Shown piece after piece: positions 1 to 13,085 of a stretch of DNA of 64,000 bases. The DNA is from Hyperoodon ampullatus (lineage: Eukaryota; Chordata; Mammalia; Artiodactyla; Ziphiidae). The translations under genes and the position numbers were made by a program. The stretch lies in assembly GCA_949752795.1 (NCBI GenBank), contig OX457061.1, positions 36,984,338-37,048,337 of the forward strand. Reading direction: 5' to 3'. The first letter of the stretch is position 1. Each line of letters starts with the position of its first letter. The notes beneath the pieces were generated by a model, which was not told where the DNA came from, did no database searches, and saw only the letters and a program-made list of their open reading frames with translations.

Positions 1-89
1 TATTTTCATATTGACTTCTACCATAAAACCAGATACATATTTTTGTAAAAAGTCCTTCACAGAAGTCACATATACGCATGCTAGGTAGT

Positions 90-190
90 AATGCATGTTT
101 TAAAACTGGAGTGTGGTAATGGCTGCACAACTCTGTAAATTCATTAAAAATCACTGAGTTGTATATCTAAAACAGGTGAATTGTATACAT
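90..190 (+). mobile_element. L1M 3'-end fragment
   Basis: Reads like the end of many old mammalian L1 3' UTRs: a 'gg-atggctgcacaactctgtaaat' stretch followed by 'cactgagttgtatatct'. Short and diverged. Confidence 0.55.
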
Positions 191-624
191 ACATTCTGCA
201 TGGGGAAAAAACATTTTGTAACCTTGTAAAACATTATTACCATCAAGAACAAATTTATAGAATTCAAGATTCTTTTGCAGCAAGAATTTTCAGAGCTCAC
301 TACTCCCCCAGATATTTCAGAACTACTGAAAGTTTTACAATACTGGAATATTGACACTATATACTATACCTAAAACACTACACTTCCTCAGAAGGTCCCA
401 CTATTTGTATTCTCAGCTTAAAAATTATCTAAGATAAAATCTCTAGTTGATATAAAATAAACCAGTTCTTTAATTTATTGATTCTTTAAGCTCCAAATTC
501 CTTATAATAGACAGAGTCTGACCAGTTTATCACAAATCATGTAATTACATTGCTAGATAGTTTACAATCATACTATTCTGCTTGACAATCTAAGGAAAGT
601 TATTACTACCATCATCTTGCTGAA

Positions 625-832
625 TTTTTTTTTTTTTTTTTGCGGTATGTGGGCCTCTCACTGTTGCGGCCTCTCCCGTTGCGGAGCACAGACTCCGGAC
701 GCGCGGGCTCAGCGGCCATGGCTCACGGGCCCAGCCACTCCCCGGCATGTGGGATCTTCCCGGACCGGGGCACGAACAAGTGTCCCCTGCATCGGCAGGC
801 GGACTCTCAACCACTGCGCCACCAGGGAAGCC
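625..832 (-). mobile_element. CHR SINE (short CHR-1-like type)
   Basis: tRNA-derived SINE in antisense: a T run, then GCGGTATGTGGGCCTCTCAC, ending CCACCAGGGAAGCCC. The TSD cttgctgaatttt is at about 616-628 and 833-845. It is sense with respect to PTBP3. Confidence 0.92.
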
Positions 833-2293
833 CTTGCTGAATTTTAAAACTGTGCAGATCACCTTCTTAGGGTGGATGCTTTTCCATGAAATCTATACTC
901 AATAGTCTTTTGCATGACCTCTTCCCATGCTCCTGCAACTTTTGAATAAATTCCTTAAGTCTATTATATACCGCCAACACTACACCTTAGCTACACTGTA
1001 GGGTATATACATGTGTGTATGTGTATATGTACATCCTCCTGCTACACCTTAAAAGTCTTATCAACTCAGGAGCCCTCTTTACACATTTTTTCTCTTTCTT
1101 AACATCTACTACAGTGTTTTATACATACAGTGTGTAGAAAGAAATAACTAAAATGAGGGAAACCATGTATCACTACCTCCAAATGTATAAAAATTAAACG
1201 TTTGGGAGCTTCAAACACATAAAAACAATGTATGATGCCTTCATTTTAATGGGATAGGTAGAATTACTCACTTAATTAAAACATACGTTAAGATGTCTTA
1301 AAACCACCAAAAACCTAAAACTTAAATGAACCTCAACCTTTTAAATCACTCTTTTCTTTTTAGTGAACTTCATCCTCTCCAGTGAAGAGAGTAGTTAAAA
1401 TTCCCAGAATTAGAAAGGTAGGATACAAAGATTATTGCCAGAAAGCAACTATGTTGCAATTTAAAATAGTTATATTCATAAATCAGCTGGAAGCTGTAAA
1501 AAGGTACTGTGTAGACTAGGCTTAACACTAAGCCACTCTTCTTTCTAATCACCAACCTCAAGTGTATTCTTTAAGCACCAGCAATAAAACCATAAAGTAT
1601 TTTTTTCTTCTCCTTAAGTTATGATCAAATTCATTTTGTTTACTATTTGGAAAAGAGTCAGAGAGTCATTATCAAAGTATTAACCGATTGCTCTCTCTTA
1701 ATTATTTCTATTACTTAAAGAAAAAAAAATATTTTTTTTCTGAAATAAAAACAGCATGCATACCCTCTACGGTAATCTTCTAAACCCATTAATCAAAAAG
1801 ACAAAAAAAGAGGATTTACAAATAAGTTTAACAGTAAATGTTTATTAATTCAAATGTTTGCTGACTGCATACTATGTATTAAATGCCATCAAAGGCATTT
1901 AAGGACACAAATATAAATAACACACAAGTCTATTTAACATGTAATTGATAAGCTTATAAGCAAGCAGTTCATATATTTTGTATAATAACCAAAGAGGCAA
2001 ATCAGAGATTATTAATATAGTCAACCTATAGTTATCTGTGCCAATGGCAAGTATAAATGATGCAGAATATACAAGGGAATTTTGGAGTTGAGAATGGAAC
2101 CAGAGAGAATTATTTATAAACACAAGGAGGCTGTGCATCATATATTGTACATGAGCCACTTCCATGATTGAAACACCTAATGCTTTTATTATAAATCCTT
2201 CAAATATGGTAATATTTTTCATTTTGATAAGTTCCTGGAAAATACAGACCATCATTAAGAAATCAATTCAAATTCAACTTTAGAGTTAGTCAC

Positions 2294-2371
2294 CTGTAGC
2301 TTGAGGAAATCCAATGGCTGGGGCAAATCCAGCAGCCCCTGCATATGGTGAGGAAATTATTCCTGGTGCAC
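2294..2371 (-). CDS. PTBP3: PTBP3 exon 8 (RRM2-RRM3 linker)
   Basis: A 78-nt exon entered in phase 1 (the first GT completes Gly) and left in phase 1 (the last G opens the next codon). It encodes APGIISSPYAGAAGFAPAIG followed by FPQAT. This is the Ala/Gly/Pro-rich linker before RRM3; human PTBP3 continues GLSVPAVPG in the next exon, which is not in the window. The acceptor is TTCCCCGTTAG and the donor CTACAG/GTGACT. In PTBP1 the exon after this one is the well-known skipped exon 9. Skipping exon 8 alone would keep the frame. Confidence 0.97.
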
Positions 2372-2729
2372 CTAACGGGGAAGAGAAGCTAAAATAAATA
2401 TACTACCTTCTATAAATATGGTTATAGCAATATAAAATGGCTATACGAAGGTGTATTACTGATAAAGAGATTCTGTTACAGAGTAAAGATTTGTTCAACA
2501 GGTGATCCTTAATGGTAAGTAAAGAGCCTCTGCCACTTTCAGAGGCTAATCCCTTTCAACTGGGTTCAAGGTTCAAGAGTACAGCTAAAATATTATTTAA
2601 TTTTGAGTTATTAGTTTGCTACTTAGTTTTAGTTTATTTAGTTTTGTTATTTAAGTTGATATTCTTGTCCTTATTTAGAGCATTGTTTCTATGCAAAAAT
2701 CATCAAATACTTATTAAATTGTACTGTAC

Positions 2730-3650
2730 CTGGGGGGTACTGTGCTGACAAAAAGAAATATGAAATAAAAATCCTTGCCTTTGAGAGGCTTTACAAACTA
2801 AAAGTATGAATTACAGGAGATTCACAGGCTGAGGATCTAGGGGTTTAAATACAAATATACTGCAAGTGGTCTAAGAAGAAGGGACTGCAAAGGATCACTG
2901 TGATTGTTTGAAGGTCTCTCAGGAGGTAAAACTTGAGCTGGACATTCAGTAAGTGAAAAGCAGTGCTTAGTGTGCACTGGATGCTAAACAAAGGCTGGTA
3001 TTCCCTCTCCTTTTAGAAGCCTGGTGACTGTGAACCATCAATAAAAACAAGAGTTAGTTCCAATGGAGGAGTCAGTACTAGTAGGAAAACAATTTGGTTT
3101 GGGACAAGTTAAGGTTGAGGTGACAGTAAGACACTCAAATGGGAATGCCACAAGTGGAAATGAGGGGGCAAACTCAGAATTTCTAACTATTACAAGACAC
3201 AGATTTGTAACTCATCTATATAGAAATAAATGTGAAAGCCATATGAATGAAAGCTCCGCTAAAAAGGGCACAAGGCAGGAAATGAAGAAAGCTAAAAATA
3301 GAACCTGGGAGTATTAGTACACTTAAGTGGTAGAGGAAGGTAGAGGAACATTCTAAGGAAAAGAGAAAAAGAGAACCTTAGAAAGCAAAACAAAACAGTG
3401 AATTATAATGAATTATAGTCCCTCAGGATCTAGAGACATAAGAGTTTTAGGGGAGGGGGCCTTCCATAAAAGTCAAAGAGAGTGAGAAATGTAAAAGGTA
3501 AACAATAGTTTTAGAGCAACAGTGAGAAGCTAGACTGTAAGAGTCCAAGGGAAGGTTTTGGTGTTTTTTACCCTAATGATAGGCTGATATGCATATTTAT
3601 AGGAAGAAGTATGTAGGCTACATTTTCCAGATCAGTTAAAAGATCATATA
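2730..3650. repeat. Diverged old interspersed repeat (family not assigned)
   Basis: Phrases such as 'aggtaaaacttgagctggacattcagtaag' split over this stretch, and a later 'aaggttttggtgttttttaccctaatg', recur in diverged form at 7360-7870 and 27100-27500. This points to one ancient repeat family in three places. The family name is uncertain. Confidence 0.4.
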
Positions 3651-3967
3651 AGTTTATTCTCTTCATTAAAGATAATTATTTAACAGAATTTATTAAATAT
3701 GTAGCTGTGATTAAAATAATTCAAGAAAATATAGTCATTGAGAGACTTCAGGGACAGAGCTAGCAGAGAGAACCAACAATAAATGAAGACAGAAAATGAG
3801 AATAACTGACAGAGTGATGAAATAAGAAGGGAAACATATATTTATTGAAAGCACATTAGGAGGCAAGCATTCTTCTAAGTGCTGAGGAAGCAATGAATAA
3901 AGCAGACAAGAATCTCTGCCCTTGCTAAACTTACATTCAAGTAGGCTCAAGATCATAGGTAAAATGA

Positions 3968-4586
3968 AAACAGAAACAGACTCACAGACTTAGAGAATGA
4001 ACTTATGGTTACCAGTGGGGAAGGGTGGGGGGGAGGGATAATTAGTGAATTTGGGATTGACATGTACACATTGCTATATTTAAAATGGATAACCAACATG
4101 GACCTATTGTATAGCACAGGGAACTCTGCTCAGTATTATGTAACAATCTAAATGGGAAAAGAGGGACTTCCCTAGTGGCACAGTGGTTAAGAATCCGCCT
4201 GCCAATGCAGGGGTCACAGGTTTGAGCCCTGGCCCAGGAAGATGCCACATGCTGCTGAGCAACTAAGCCCGAGCACCACAACTACTGAAGCCTGCGCGCC
4301 TAGAGGCTGTGCTCCGCAACAAGAGAAGCCACAGCAATCAGAAGCCCATGCACGGCAGCAAAGAGTAGCCCTGCTCTCCGCAACTAGAGGAAGCCCGCAC
4401 TCGGCAACAAAGACCCAACGCAGCTAAAAATAAATAAATAAAATTTAAAAAAATAAATGGGAAAAGAATTTGAAAAAGAATAGATACATGTATATGTATA
4501 ACTGAATCACTTTGCTGTACACCGGAAACTAACAAAACATTGTTAATCAACTATACTCCAATATAAAGTAAAAAGTTAAAAAAGAA
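3968..4586 (+). mobile_element. 5'-truncated L1 3' end, split by a SINE
   Basis: Cetartiodactyl L1 3' UTR: 'gaatgaacttatggttacc', 'tattgtatagcacagg', and after the SINE 'ctgaatcactttgctgtac' to 'actatactccaatataaag'. Flanked by a 17-bp TSD with one mismatch (gatcataggtaaaatga at 3951-3967, gatgataggtaaaatga at 4587-4603). Confidence 0.85.
4163..4454 (+). mobile_element. CHR SINE (long CHR-2-like type) nested in L1
   Basis: GGGACTTCCCTAGTGGCACA start, body with repeated 'acaactactgaagcc' motifs, AAATAAATAAATAAA tail. The TSD aaatgggaaaagag/aaatgggaaaagaa shows it entered the L1 at 3968-4586 after that element was in place. Confidence 0.92.
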
Positions 4587-4728
4587 GATGATAGGTAAAA
4601 TGATTCTTTCGTAACAGAAATAACTACATTTAAGGCATAAAGGAAGACTTATCAAAGGGGCTTCAGTACAGGTATGAGTTATTGCAAAAGTTTACACTAG
4701 AAAATTAAACATAGGAAGAGATATGGTA

Positions 4729-5067
4729 GGGATTCCCTGGTGGTGCAGTGGTTAAGAATCCACCTGACAATGCAGGGGACACGGGTTCGAGCCCTGGTCC
4801 AGGAAGATCTCACATGCTGCGGAGCAACTAAGCCCATGCGCCATGACTGAGCCTGCGCTCTAGAGCCTCCAAGCCACAACTACTGAAGCCCAAGCACCCA
4901 GAGCTCGTGCTCCACAACAAGAGAAGCCACCGCAATGAGAAGCCCATGGACTGCAACGAAGAGTAGCCTCTGCTCACCGCAACTAGAGAAAGCCCGCGCG
5001 CAGCAACGAAGACCCAGCGCAGCCATAAATAAATAAATAAAATTAAAAATATATATATATATAAAAA
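4729..5067 (+). mobile_element. CHR SINE (long type)
   Basis: GGGATTCCCTGGTGGTGCAG start, (TAAA)n and (TA)n tail. TSD gaagagatatggta at 4715-4728 and gaagagatactgta at 5068-5081. Confidence 0.92.
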
Positions 5068-6149
5068 GAAGAGATACTGTAGATTGTATTACTGTTGCCA
5101 AGTATTCACTTGACCCTTCCATGTAACGCTGGTCAGTCATGTGACTTGCAGTGTCTCCTGTGGGAGGAGCATACATTTCTATGTAACACCCACTGCACTC
5201 AATCATGTGATAGGAACACACGGACAGACAGGACATAAACTGCCTCTATGCAGAAGCTTTAAGAGGCATTATGGGTTTACACCAGCTCTCTTATTTTTTT
5301 ACTCTCTGCCACAAAAATGCCGTGTCTCAAATGTAGTGACACCTTCAGCCTGGGCCCTCCATCAAAAGGACATGTGAAGGAAGTTTGCAAAAGCTGATTC
5401 GTAGCTGTTTAAGTGTCAGTCATGTGACAGGAATAAATGTTAATTGCTGTAAACCACTGAGATTTGTGGGAAGGGCAAGGGACCTACTTTTAAAACAAAA
5501 CAAAGAGAGTAATACAAATGGCTATGGGGTGGGGGGTATGAGGCAGAAGACTTGTAGTAGGTTTTAGAGAAATGAGGAAAATTCTTGAGATAACACTCAC
5601 TGAACATTAAATAGCAATAAATGAAAGAATTGGCAAACAATTACCAGGGTCAAATTTTAAATAATTGTTTCCAAGTAAAATATGATTAACAAGAACGTTT
5701 GTTAATACTCGACAAAAGAATCATTTGTAAAGTTTCTGTAAATCTACATTCCCCAAATAAGCAGAAACAGAAACATTTTAGCAAAGTAACCAGTTAGGCA
5801 ATGGTTTACACAAACTTTTTAAGAAAAAGGTTTAAGATTTGCATAACTAAGAATACATATTTTACATTTGGAAAAGGTACTACCACAACAGCAATTAAGG
5901 TAATACAAATGAAGAGATAACATTTTTACCTATGAAATCAGTTTATCTGTTATTTATAATAGCAAAGCCCTAAAGAAACAAGCTTAATGTCTAAATTGGA
6001 GAATTATTATATAAATTATGATGAGTCACTAGACAAAATACAGAGCCATTTAAAATATTACAAAGAGTATGTACTATGTAAAAAAAGCACAATTATTTTG
6101 TTTTTCAAAAATGCTGGTACAGTAGCAGACTAAACTTTTGGAGTAACTC

Positions 6150-7050
6150 AAAAAGAAAAAAAGAAAGTAGAAAAAGAAATATCTAATTGCAGAAAAATAA
6201 CTGCAAAGATTTCAGACATTGGAATTATCAGATTTGATTTGATTTGATTTTAAATAGTATGTTTGAAGAAATAAAAGCCATGCTGAAAAGTATCTATAGG
6301 GAAATACTTAAAAAAAAAAGAACCAAGTATCAATAAAATTTCTAGAAATAAAAAGCAAAATTATTGAAATCTAAAATTATCAGACAAATTTAACAACAGA
6401 TTAGACAAAGGTGAAGAGACCATTAGTAAAATGAAAGTCCCTAAGGAATTATTTAGGATGCAGCTCAGAGAGATAAAGAAATAGAAAATATGAAAGAAAG
6501 TTTGAGATAATCAGAGTAAGAGAGTATAACAGGTCTAATCAAAATTCCAGAAAGTAAGAAAAGAAAGTGTGAAGGAGAAATATATGAGAAGATCATTTCT
6601 AGAATGAGTAAAAGACAACAATCCACCAAATCAAGCTTTTTGAGCTCCAGGTAGAAAAAAATAAATCCTTAAACAGACACATCATACTGAAACTATAGAC
6701 ATCAAAGATGAAAAAAAAAAAAAAATCTAAAGAATAGCCAGAGAGAAAACAGCAGTAATTAGGTTGACAGCTGACCTTCCAAGAGCAACAATGAAAACCA
6801 GACTATTGTGTACTGATTTCTCTAATACACTGAAAAAAAAAAAAAAAACAAACAAACAAAACCTGTCAACCTAGAACTCTATATATCTTTTAAAACTGAC
6901 AACAAAATAAAGACATTTCTGGGGAAATGAACACTTCAAACATGTTAACACAGACCTTCTCCTTAAGTGAATAATAAAGGATATCCTTCCGGCAGAAGGT
7001 AAGCAATCCCAGATGGCATATCTGAGTTGCAAGAAGAAATGAAAGGCCTT
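6150..7050 (+). mobile_element. Diverged L1/HAL1-like coding-region remnant
   Basis: A-rich, stop-riddled sequence with phrases typical of old L1 or half-LINE (HAL1) coding regions: 'aaattatcagacaaatttaac', 'aacaatgaaaaccagac', 'tgtcaacctagaactctat'. No open frame survives. A similar segment occurs at 52570-53460. Confidence 0.5.
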
Positions 7051-7359
7051 AAGAGAGTTATATATGGCTTAATCTAAATGAATATTGATTGTATAAAATA
7101 ATACTAACAAATTGAAATGTTAAAATCTAAAAAGTTTTAAACATAATAATATCTTGAGTTAGGAGGAGGTAAGAGAAGGTAAAAGGAGTTGAAGTGTCCT
7201 AAAGTTCTTGTATTATATAAGAAAAGATTACAGGTATCGATTAACTCTATATTTTGGTAAAATAAGTATGAAAGTTAAAAATCCTAGATGAAAATACAGA
7301 ACAGTGTTAAACTTCGAAAAGAGTAGTGGGAAAAACCAAAGAATAAATAAACATTAATT

Positions 7360-7870
7360 CAACAAATATTTTTTGTGTCAGGCACAAATATCAGCAAACT
7401 AAGTAGAGAAGAATAAAAACTACCTTGGTGAAGCTTATTTCGACTGATGAAAACAGAATAAAACAATAAACACAGTAAATAAGTTAACTGCATACATAAG
7501 AAGGTGATAAATACTACTAAAAATATAGAACAGGAAGAATCAGGAGTACTGAGGGAAGGTTGGTCAGGGTAGGTCATAGAAGGCAGCAGGAGCAAAATCT
7601 GAGGCTATCTGGGAGAAAAGCCCTCCAGGAAGAGGGAATAACTAGTGGAACAATCTGGAGGTGGGAACATACCTAACATGTTTTAGAGGGATGCCAGTTT
7701 GGTGGGCAAAAGGAGCAAGGGGAGAACATCAAAGGAGATATGTCGAAAGAGTAAAATTGAAGTGGATGGTATAGGGCTTGCAATCCAATGTAAGGATGTG
7801 GGCATTTAATACTCTGAAAAAAATGGGAGCCTTTGGAGGGTTGTCAGCATTAGACTGAAATGATATGACT
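7360..7870. repeat. Diverged old interspersed repeat (family not assigned)
   Basis: Includes 'gggagcctttggagggttg' and 'tagactgaaatgatatgact', phrases common in an ancient mammalian repeat that is also visible around 2730-3650, 20000-20200 and 27100-27500. Confidence 0.4.
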
Positions 7871-8033
7871 TATTTCTCTTTTCTAATTTACATACAATAA
7901 AATGTACAAGTACAAAAGGCAACTGATCTTTCTGTCACTAAAGATTAGTTTGCATTTTATAGAATTATATATAAACAGAATCATATACCAGGTGTTCTTT
8001 TTTATATGGTTTCTTTCATTCATAATAATGTTT

Positions 8034-8238
8034 GTTTTTTGTTTTTGCGGTACACAGGCCTCTCACTGCTGTGGCCTCTCCTGTTGCGGAGCACAGGCTC
8101 CGGACGCGCAGGCTCAGTGGCCATGGCTCACGGGCCTAGCCGCTCTGCGGCATGTGAGATCTTCCCGGACTGGGGCACGAACCTGTGTCCCCTGCATCGG
8201 CAGGTGGACTCTCAACCACTGGGCCACCAGGGAAGCCC
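8034..8238 (-). mobile_element. CHR SINE (short type)
   Basis: GCGGTACACAGGCCTCTCAC to CCACCAGGGAAGCC. TSD cataataatgttt at 8021-8033 and 8239-8251. Confidence 0.92.
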
Positions 8239-9024
8239 CATAATAATGTTTTGTCTGGCTTCTTTCATTCAACATAATCCTGTTGTCCTTAACGATTTAC
8301 TCCTTTTTATTGCTGAATAGTATTTCATAACGTCGATAAACTACATTTTGTTTATCCATTCACCTGTAATAGAATATTTCCAGATTTTGGTCATTACAAA
8401 TAGAATTGCTATGAACGTTTGCATACAGGTATTTGTGTGGACACTAACTTTTTCACTTCTCTTGGGTAAATGACTAGGTTATATTGTAGGTGCACATTTA
8501 ACTTAAGTAACTGGCAAACTCTTTACCGAAGAGTTTCCTAAATTTTACATTGCCATCAACACAGTATGCTAGTAAAAGATGCTCCACATCCTTGGTACAG
8601 GAAACTTTAACTCTAGCTATTCTAATGGGTATGTAATAATATCTTACAGTAATTTAATTTCCATTTCCCTGATGACTAGAGATGTTGAGCACCTTTTCAT
8701 GTGTTTACTGCCATTCATATACCATCTTTGTAAAATATCTTGTCAAATCTTTTGGCCATTTTTTAATAGTTTGTTTTCTTATTACTGAGCTATAAGAGTT
8801 CTTTATATAACTTGATATAACGAATTTGTCTTATATATATGTGTTGCAAATATTTTCTTCAAGTCTATAGCTTACCTTTTGGTTTTCTTGATGGTACCTT
8901 TCAATCAGTGAAACTTGTAAATGTTGATGTACATACAATATATAAATTATTTCCTTTTATGGTTTGTGCTTTTTGCATTTTACCTAAGAAACTTTTGCAT
9001 ATCCCAAGGTTACAAAGATTTTCT

Positions 9025-9181
9025 GTTTTTTTTTTTAAATATAAGATTTATTTATTTGTTTTGTTTTGGCCGTGCCACACAGCATGGCATGTGGGATCTT
9101 AGTTCCCTAAACAGGGATCGAACCCATGCCCCCTGCAGTGGAAGCTGGGAGTCTTAACCAGTGGACCACCAGGGAAGTCCC
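9025..9181 (-). mobile_element. Short tRNA-derived SINE (CHRS-like)
   Basis: 'ttggccgtgccacacagcat', 'gtgggatcttagttccctaa' and 'ggaccaccagggaagtcccc' mark the shortest CHR-related type. It interrupts the antisense L1M. Confidence 0.85.
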
Positions 9182-9696
9182 CTCTCCTATGTTTTATTCC
9201 AGGAGTTTTATAGGTTTAAGTTTTACATATAGGCCTAAGATGCATTTCAAGTCAATGTGTCAGTATGGTGTGAGATACGGACCAATGTTTATTTTCTTTC
9301 CAATATGGATATCCACCTGTCCAAAAACTACTTGTTGAAAGATTTTCCTTTCCCTTCTGAATTTTTACACTGGCAATTTTGCTCAAAATCAACTCACTAC
9401 ATACATGTGGGTTGATTTCTAGACTCTATATGCTGCTCCATTAATTTATCTAACCTTTCAACACTATCAAACTGGTTTGACTACTGCAGCTTTATATTAA
9501 GCCTTGCATTTATTTCCTTTCACTATTTTAGATACTTTTCCATTTCTATGCAAATTTTAGAAGTTCAGTGCATCTTATTAAAGTAAGAGGAAAAATTAAT
9601 TAGAGTAGTTAGAGAAAGAAATAAGAGTTTATCAAAGTTGCTGAATATGAAATCAAGAAACAACAACACTGCATTTGTATATTAGCAACAGTTTAA

Positions 9697-9925
9697 AAAC
9701 CAAATAACAGTGATGGCTAAAACTTACAGGGCACCATTCTAAGCTCTTTACGTATATTAGCACATATAATATTCATCACAACTCTTACCTGTTAAGTACT
9801 ATTATTATGTTAATTTCACATATAAAGAGACAAAAGTACAGAGCAGTTAAGCAATTTGCCCAAAGTTACACGGATCATAAAGATTGGTCTAGAATTAGAA
9901 TCTAAAAAGTATGGCTCTTAGGAAT
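9697..9925 (+). repeat. MIR
   Basis: Ancient tRNA-derived SINE: 'gggcaccattctaagctctt', 'taagcaatttgcccaaagtt', 'agaattagaatc'. Diverged, as expected for a MIR. Confidence 0.7.
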
Positions 9926-11102
9926 AATTCTAACAAAACATATGCAAACCTTTATGGGGAAAAGTCACCAAACTTTACTCAAAGACACTAAAGAATATAC
10001 AAATGAATGGAGATATGTACAATATTCAAAGACTGGAAGACTATTGTAAAGCTGTCAATTATCTTCTAAGTGACTTATAAAGTCAATATAATCCAATCAA
10101 AACCCTAATAGTGCTTTTTTTCCCCTTTGAGGACTTGAAAAGCTGATCCTAAAATTCCTAAGTGTAAATGGTCAAGAATTGCCAAGATACTCTTGAAGAA
10201 TAAGTAGACTTAACTCTATCAGATATTGAGACTTGTGGTAATGACAAAAAGAAAGACAAATAAATAGACCAATGGAACAATGCTCCGAAAACTACTCATG
10301 CATATATTAACCTCAAGTTAATGGTATGTGTTAATTCTGAACTTTTTGTGTATTATAGGATCGAGCAAATAAGTAAATATGTTGAGGCTAATGGAAACTA
10401 GATTTCTCATTCTTGAAGAAGGGAATCACCAATATGAAAAAAAGGGTGCTGGATTGGAATTGGAGTTAACAGTTAAAACTTGCGGTTTTTTAAAACACAA
10501 ACACACACATGCACACACACAGAGAAATATACTTATGAAGTACACATATACATATATCCTAGTCATGTCCATTTAAAGTTCCTAGAAGCAGTGACACCCT
10601 ATTAGCAATAAGCACATATATACCTTGATACTGATTTCCAAATACTATTTCCTACTAAAAGGAACCAGGGCTCATTGGAGTAATGGCTGACTGCAGTGTT
10701 AAGGCAGGGAAAGTAAAGAAGATCTGAAATATCTTCTGCCAGAAAGTAAGGAAGTGTTCAAACAATGATGAAGATATGTCAAAAGGCCACTGAAGCTAGA
10801 AAGGGCTCCCACTGGCCAAATCTGGGAGAGTTTGAACATAAAATGAAAAATGATACTATGAAATTATTACCCATAGAATAAAATAAGAACCTACAAGTTC
10901 ATATTAACATGAAAAAATAAATACAATGAATAGTAAATAAGCCACAGAGAGCTAATGCACTGTATAATGAATACAGACAACAATATTATACTAAAACTGT
11001 GTAATGTGATAAATATCACTACATCTGAATCATACTACAATATATAAATACATCAAAGTAGCACATTATAAACCTTAAATTCACACGAATTTATGTAATA
11101 AA

Positions 11103-11127
11103 AATGAATGAATGAATGAATGAATGG
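11103..11127. repeat. (AATG)n microsatellite
   Basis: Six perfect AATG units inside AT-rich sequence. Confidence 0.9.
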
Positions 11128-11296
11128 AGTGTTGGTAAGAAAAAAGTTCTTTATAATAAAATCCCAGCTAATAAATGAGAAGGAATGACAGAATTAGCAA
11201 ATCACCAATACAGCAACAACTACCAAAGTAACAACTAATTAAAGCAATGGATGTTAAAACTAAAGGGTGAAAAGTCATAAGAAACAGGCTATTTTT

Positions 11297-11505
11297 TTTT
11301 TTTTTTTTTTTTTGTGGTACGCGGGCTTCTCACTGTCGTGGCCTCTCCCGTTGTGGAGCACAGGCTCCGGACACGCAGGCTCAGCGGCCATGGCTCACGG
11401 GCCCAGCCGCTCCGCGGCATGTGGGACCTTCCCGGACCGGGGCATGAACCCGTGTCCCCTGCATCGGCAGGTGGACTCTCAACCACTGTGCCACCAGGGA
11501 AGCCC
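11297..11505 (-). mobile_element. CHR SINE (short type)
   Basis: Starts with a long T run; body from GTGGTACGCGGGCTTCTCAC to CCACCAGGGAAGCCC. TSD gaaacaggctatttt at 11281-11295 and 11506-11520. Confidence 0.93.
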
Positions 11506-12259
11506 GAAACAGGCTATTTTTATAGTCTCAACGTATCCTCCTTATAAGGATATGTTGCTAATTACAAAGAGAAAAACAGTAACTTCACAGGGAAGAAACT
11601 TGGCAGAAACCACCTTAAGTGATCAAGGTTAATATCACCAGGAATAGGATAAACTGGCATTATGTGTCTCCTGATGTAATGACATGGGAAAGACGCATTA
11701 TTTCAGTCAAAAAACCAGACATGCATGTTGGGAGAAATTCTATTATATACCCAACCCTGAACTCTTCTAAAATTTTAAAGGTCATAAAAGACAAAGAATG
11801 AGGAAATGTTACAAATTAAAGGACTCCCAAGAGACATGACAAATAAATTAACCTGATACTGAGAAAAATTTTCGTATGAAGAACATTATTTTCACAACTG
11901 GCAAAAATTTTAAAAGGTCTATGGATTAGATAATAGTATTGTGTGAATGTTAATTTCCTGATTTTGATAACGGTATTTAGGTAAGAATGTTCTTGTTCCT
12001 AGAAAATATACAGTGAGTATTTAAAAGGGACACCATGCTTGCAACTTATTCTCCAATGACTCAGAGGAAAAAAAAACACAACAGCACCACACACACACAT
12101 ATAAACAGAGAGATGATAAAGTAAATGTGGCATGATGTTAATAACTGGGGAATCTGAAGGATATAAGGGAATGCTTTGAACTATTCTTGCAACTTAAAGT
12201 ATTTCAATAAAAAGTTACTAAAATACTATAAACTTTAAAATATAAGTATTTATCTTTAT

Positions 12260-13085
12260 AATGTCAAAGTAATACAGGATTTCTTAAACATGACACAAAA
12301 ACACAAATATAAAGGAAATGGCAAATAAATTTGACTACATAAAAATACCATGGAGAGAATGAACCAATAAGCCAAAACTGAGAGAAATTATTTGCAACAC
12401 ATAATACCAACAAAGGACTAGTGTCTAGGATATATAAAGAATTCCCACAAATAAACAAAAAAAGACAAGAAACCAAACACAAAAACAGGCAAAAGAATTA
12501 ACAGAAAATTCATAAAGGAGAATGGCCAATAAATAAAGTAAGTTCAACCTCACTGGTAATCAAGAAAATTTCACAGCAGCACTGTTCATAATAGCCTCAA
12601 ACTAAAACAACCCAAATGTCTATCAACAGTAGAATAGATAAACAAACTGTGGTATATTCATACAATGGGAATCTATACACTTGACAGTATTGACAATGAA
12701 TAAGTGATAGCCACATATGTGAACATGGATGAATCACAAAAGAAAACAAACAGTATGATTCCATTTAGATAAAGTTCTAAATATAGGAGAAAAGAATTTT
12801 TTAAATTAGCACTCAGGGCTGCATAATGAGTAGTAAAAAAAACCCAAACCAAACCACAGGGGAAAAGCAGAAAAGCAAAAGCATGACTATCATCAAAAAT
12901 CTGAGACTACAGTTATCTTGGAGCAGGGAGAGTGGGAACACAATAAATGAGAGGGGTACAAATAGTGCTTCTTCAGTATGTGTAAACATTTTATTCCTTA
13001 ATCTGGGTAGTAATCACATGGGTATTTAAAACTGTATTCACATGTTTTATAAGCTTTTCTATAGGTATAATATATTTCTCTAAAA
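12260..13085 (+). mobile_element. L1M 3' region
   Basis: Old L1 text in sense: 'caaacaccaacaaaggacta'-like, 'gtctatcaacagtagaatag', 'aaactgtggtatattcatac', 'tgattccatttagataaag'. Diverged and frame-broken. Confidence 0.75.

Larger units (their letters stand above)
1..2293 (-). other. PTBP3: PTBP3 intron 8 (partial)
   Basis: Sequence downstream of the exon 8 donor. No exon encoding the expected GLSVPAVPG continuation was found, so exon 9 lies beyond the window. It contains an L1M 3'-end scrap (about 90-190) and a CHR SINE (625-832). The remainder (840-2290) is AT-rich with no feature I can name. Confidence 0.85.
7880..9560 (-). mobile_element. Antisense L1M fragment with two SINEs
   Basis: Long reverse-oriented old L1 3' region: 'ttgctgaatagtatttcata', 'gatgactagagatgttgagc', 'tcttttggccattttttaat', 'ccaatatggatatccacctg'. 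Interrupted by SINEs at 8034-8238 and 9025-9181; the L1 text resumes after each. Confidence 0.85.
10560..12220 (+). mobile_element. Old LINE-like repeat (3' portion), interrupted by a SINE
   Basis: Carries 'cccactggccaaatctggga', 'atgttaatttcctgattttg' and an end reading 'tatttcaataaaaagttac'. The same order of motifs recurs at 30380-31960 and the same end at about 62000-62125. Probably an L1ME/HAL1-age LINE; exact family uncertain. A CHR SINE sits at 11297-11505. Confidence 0.5.
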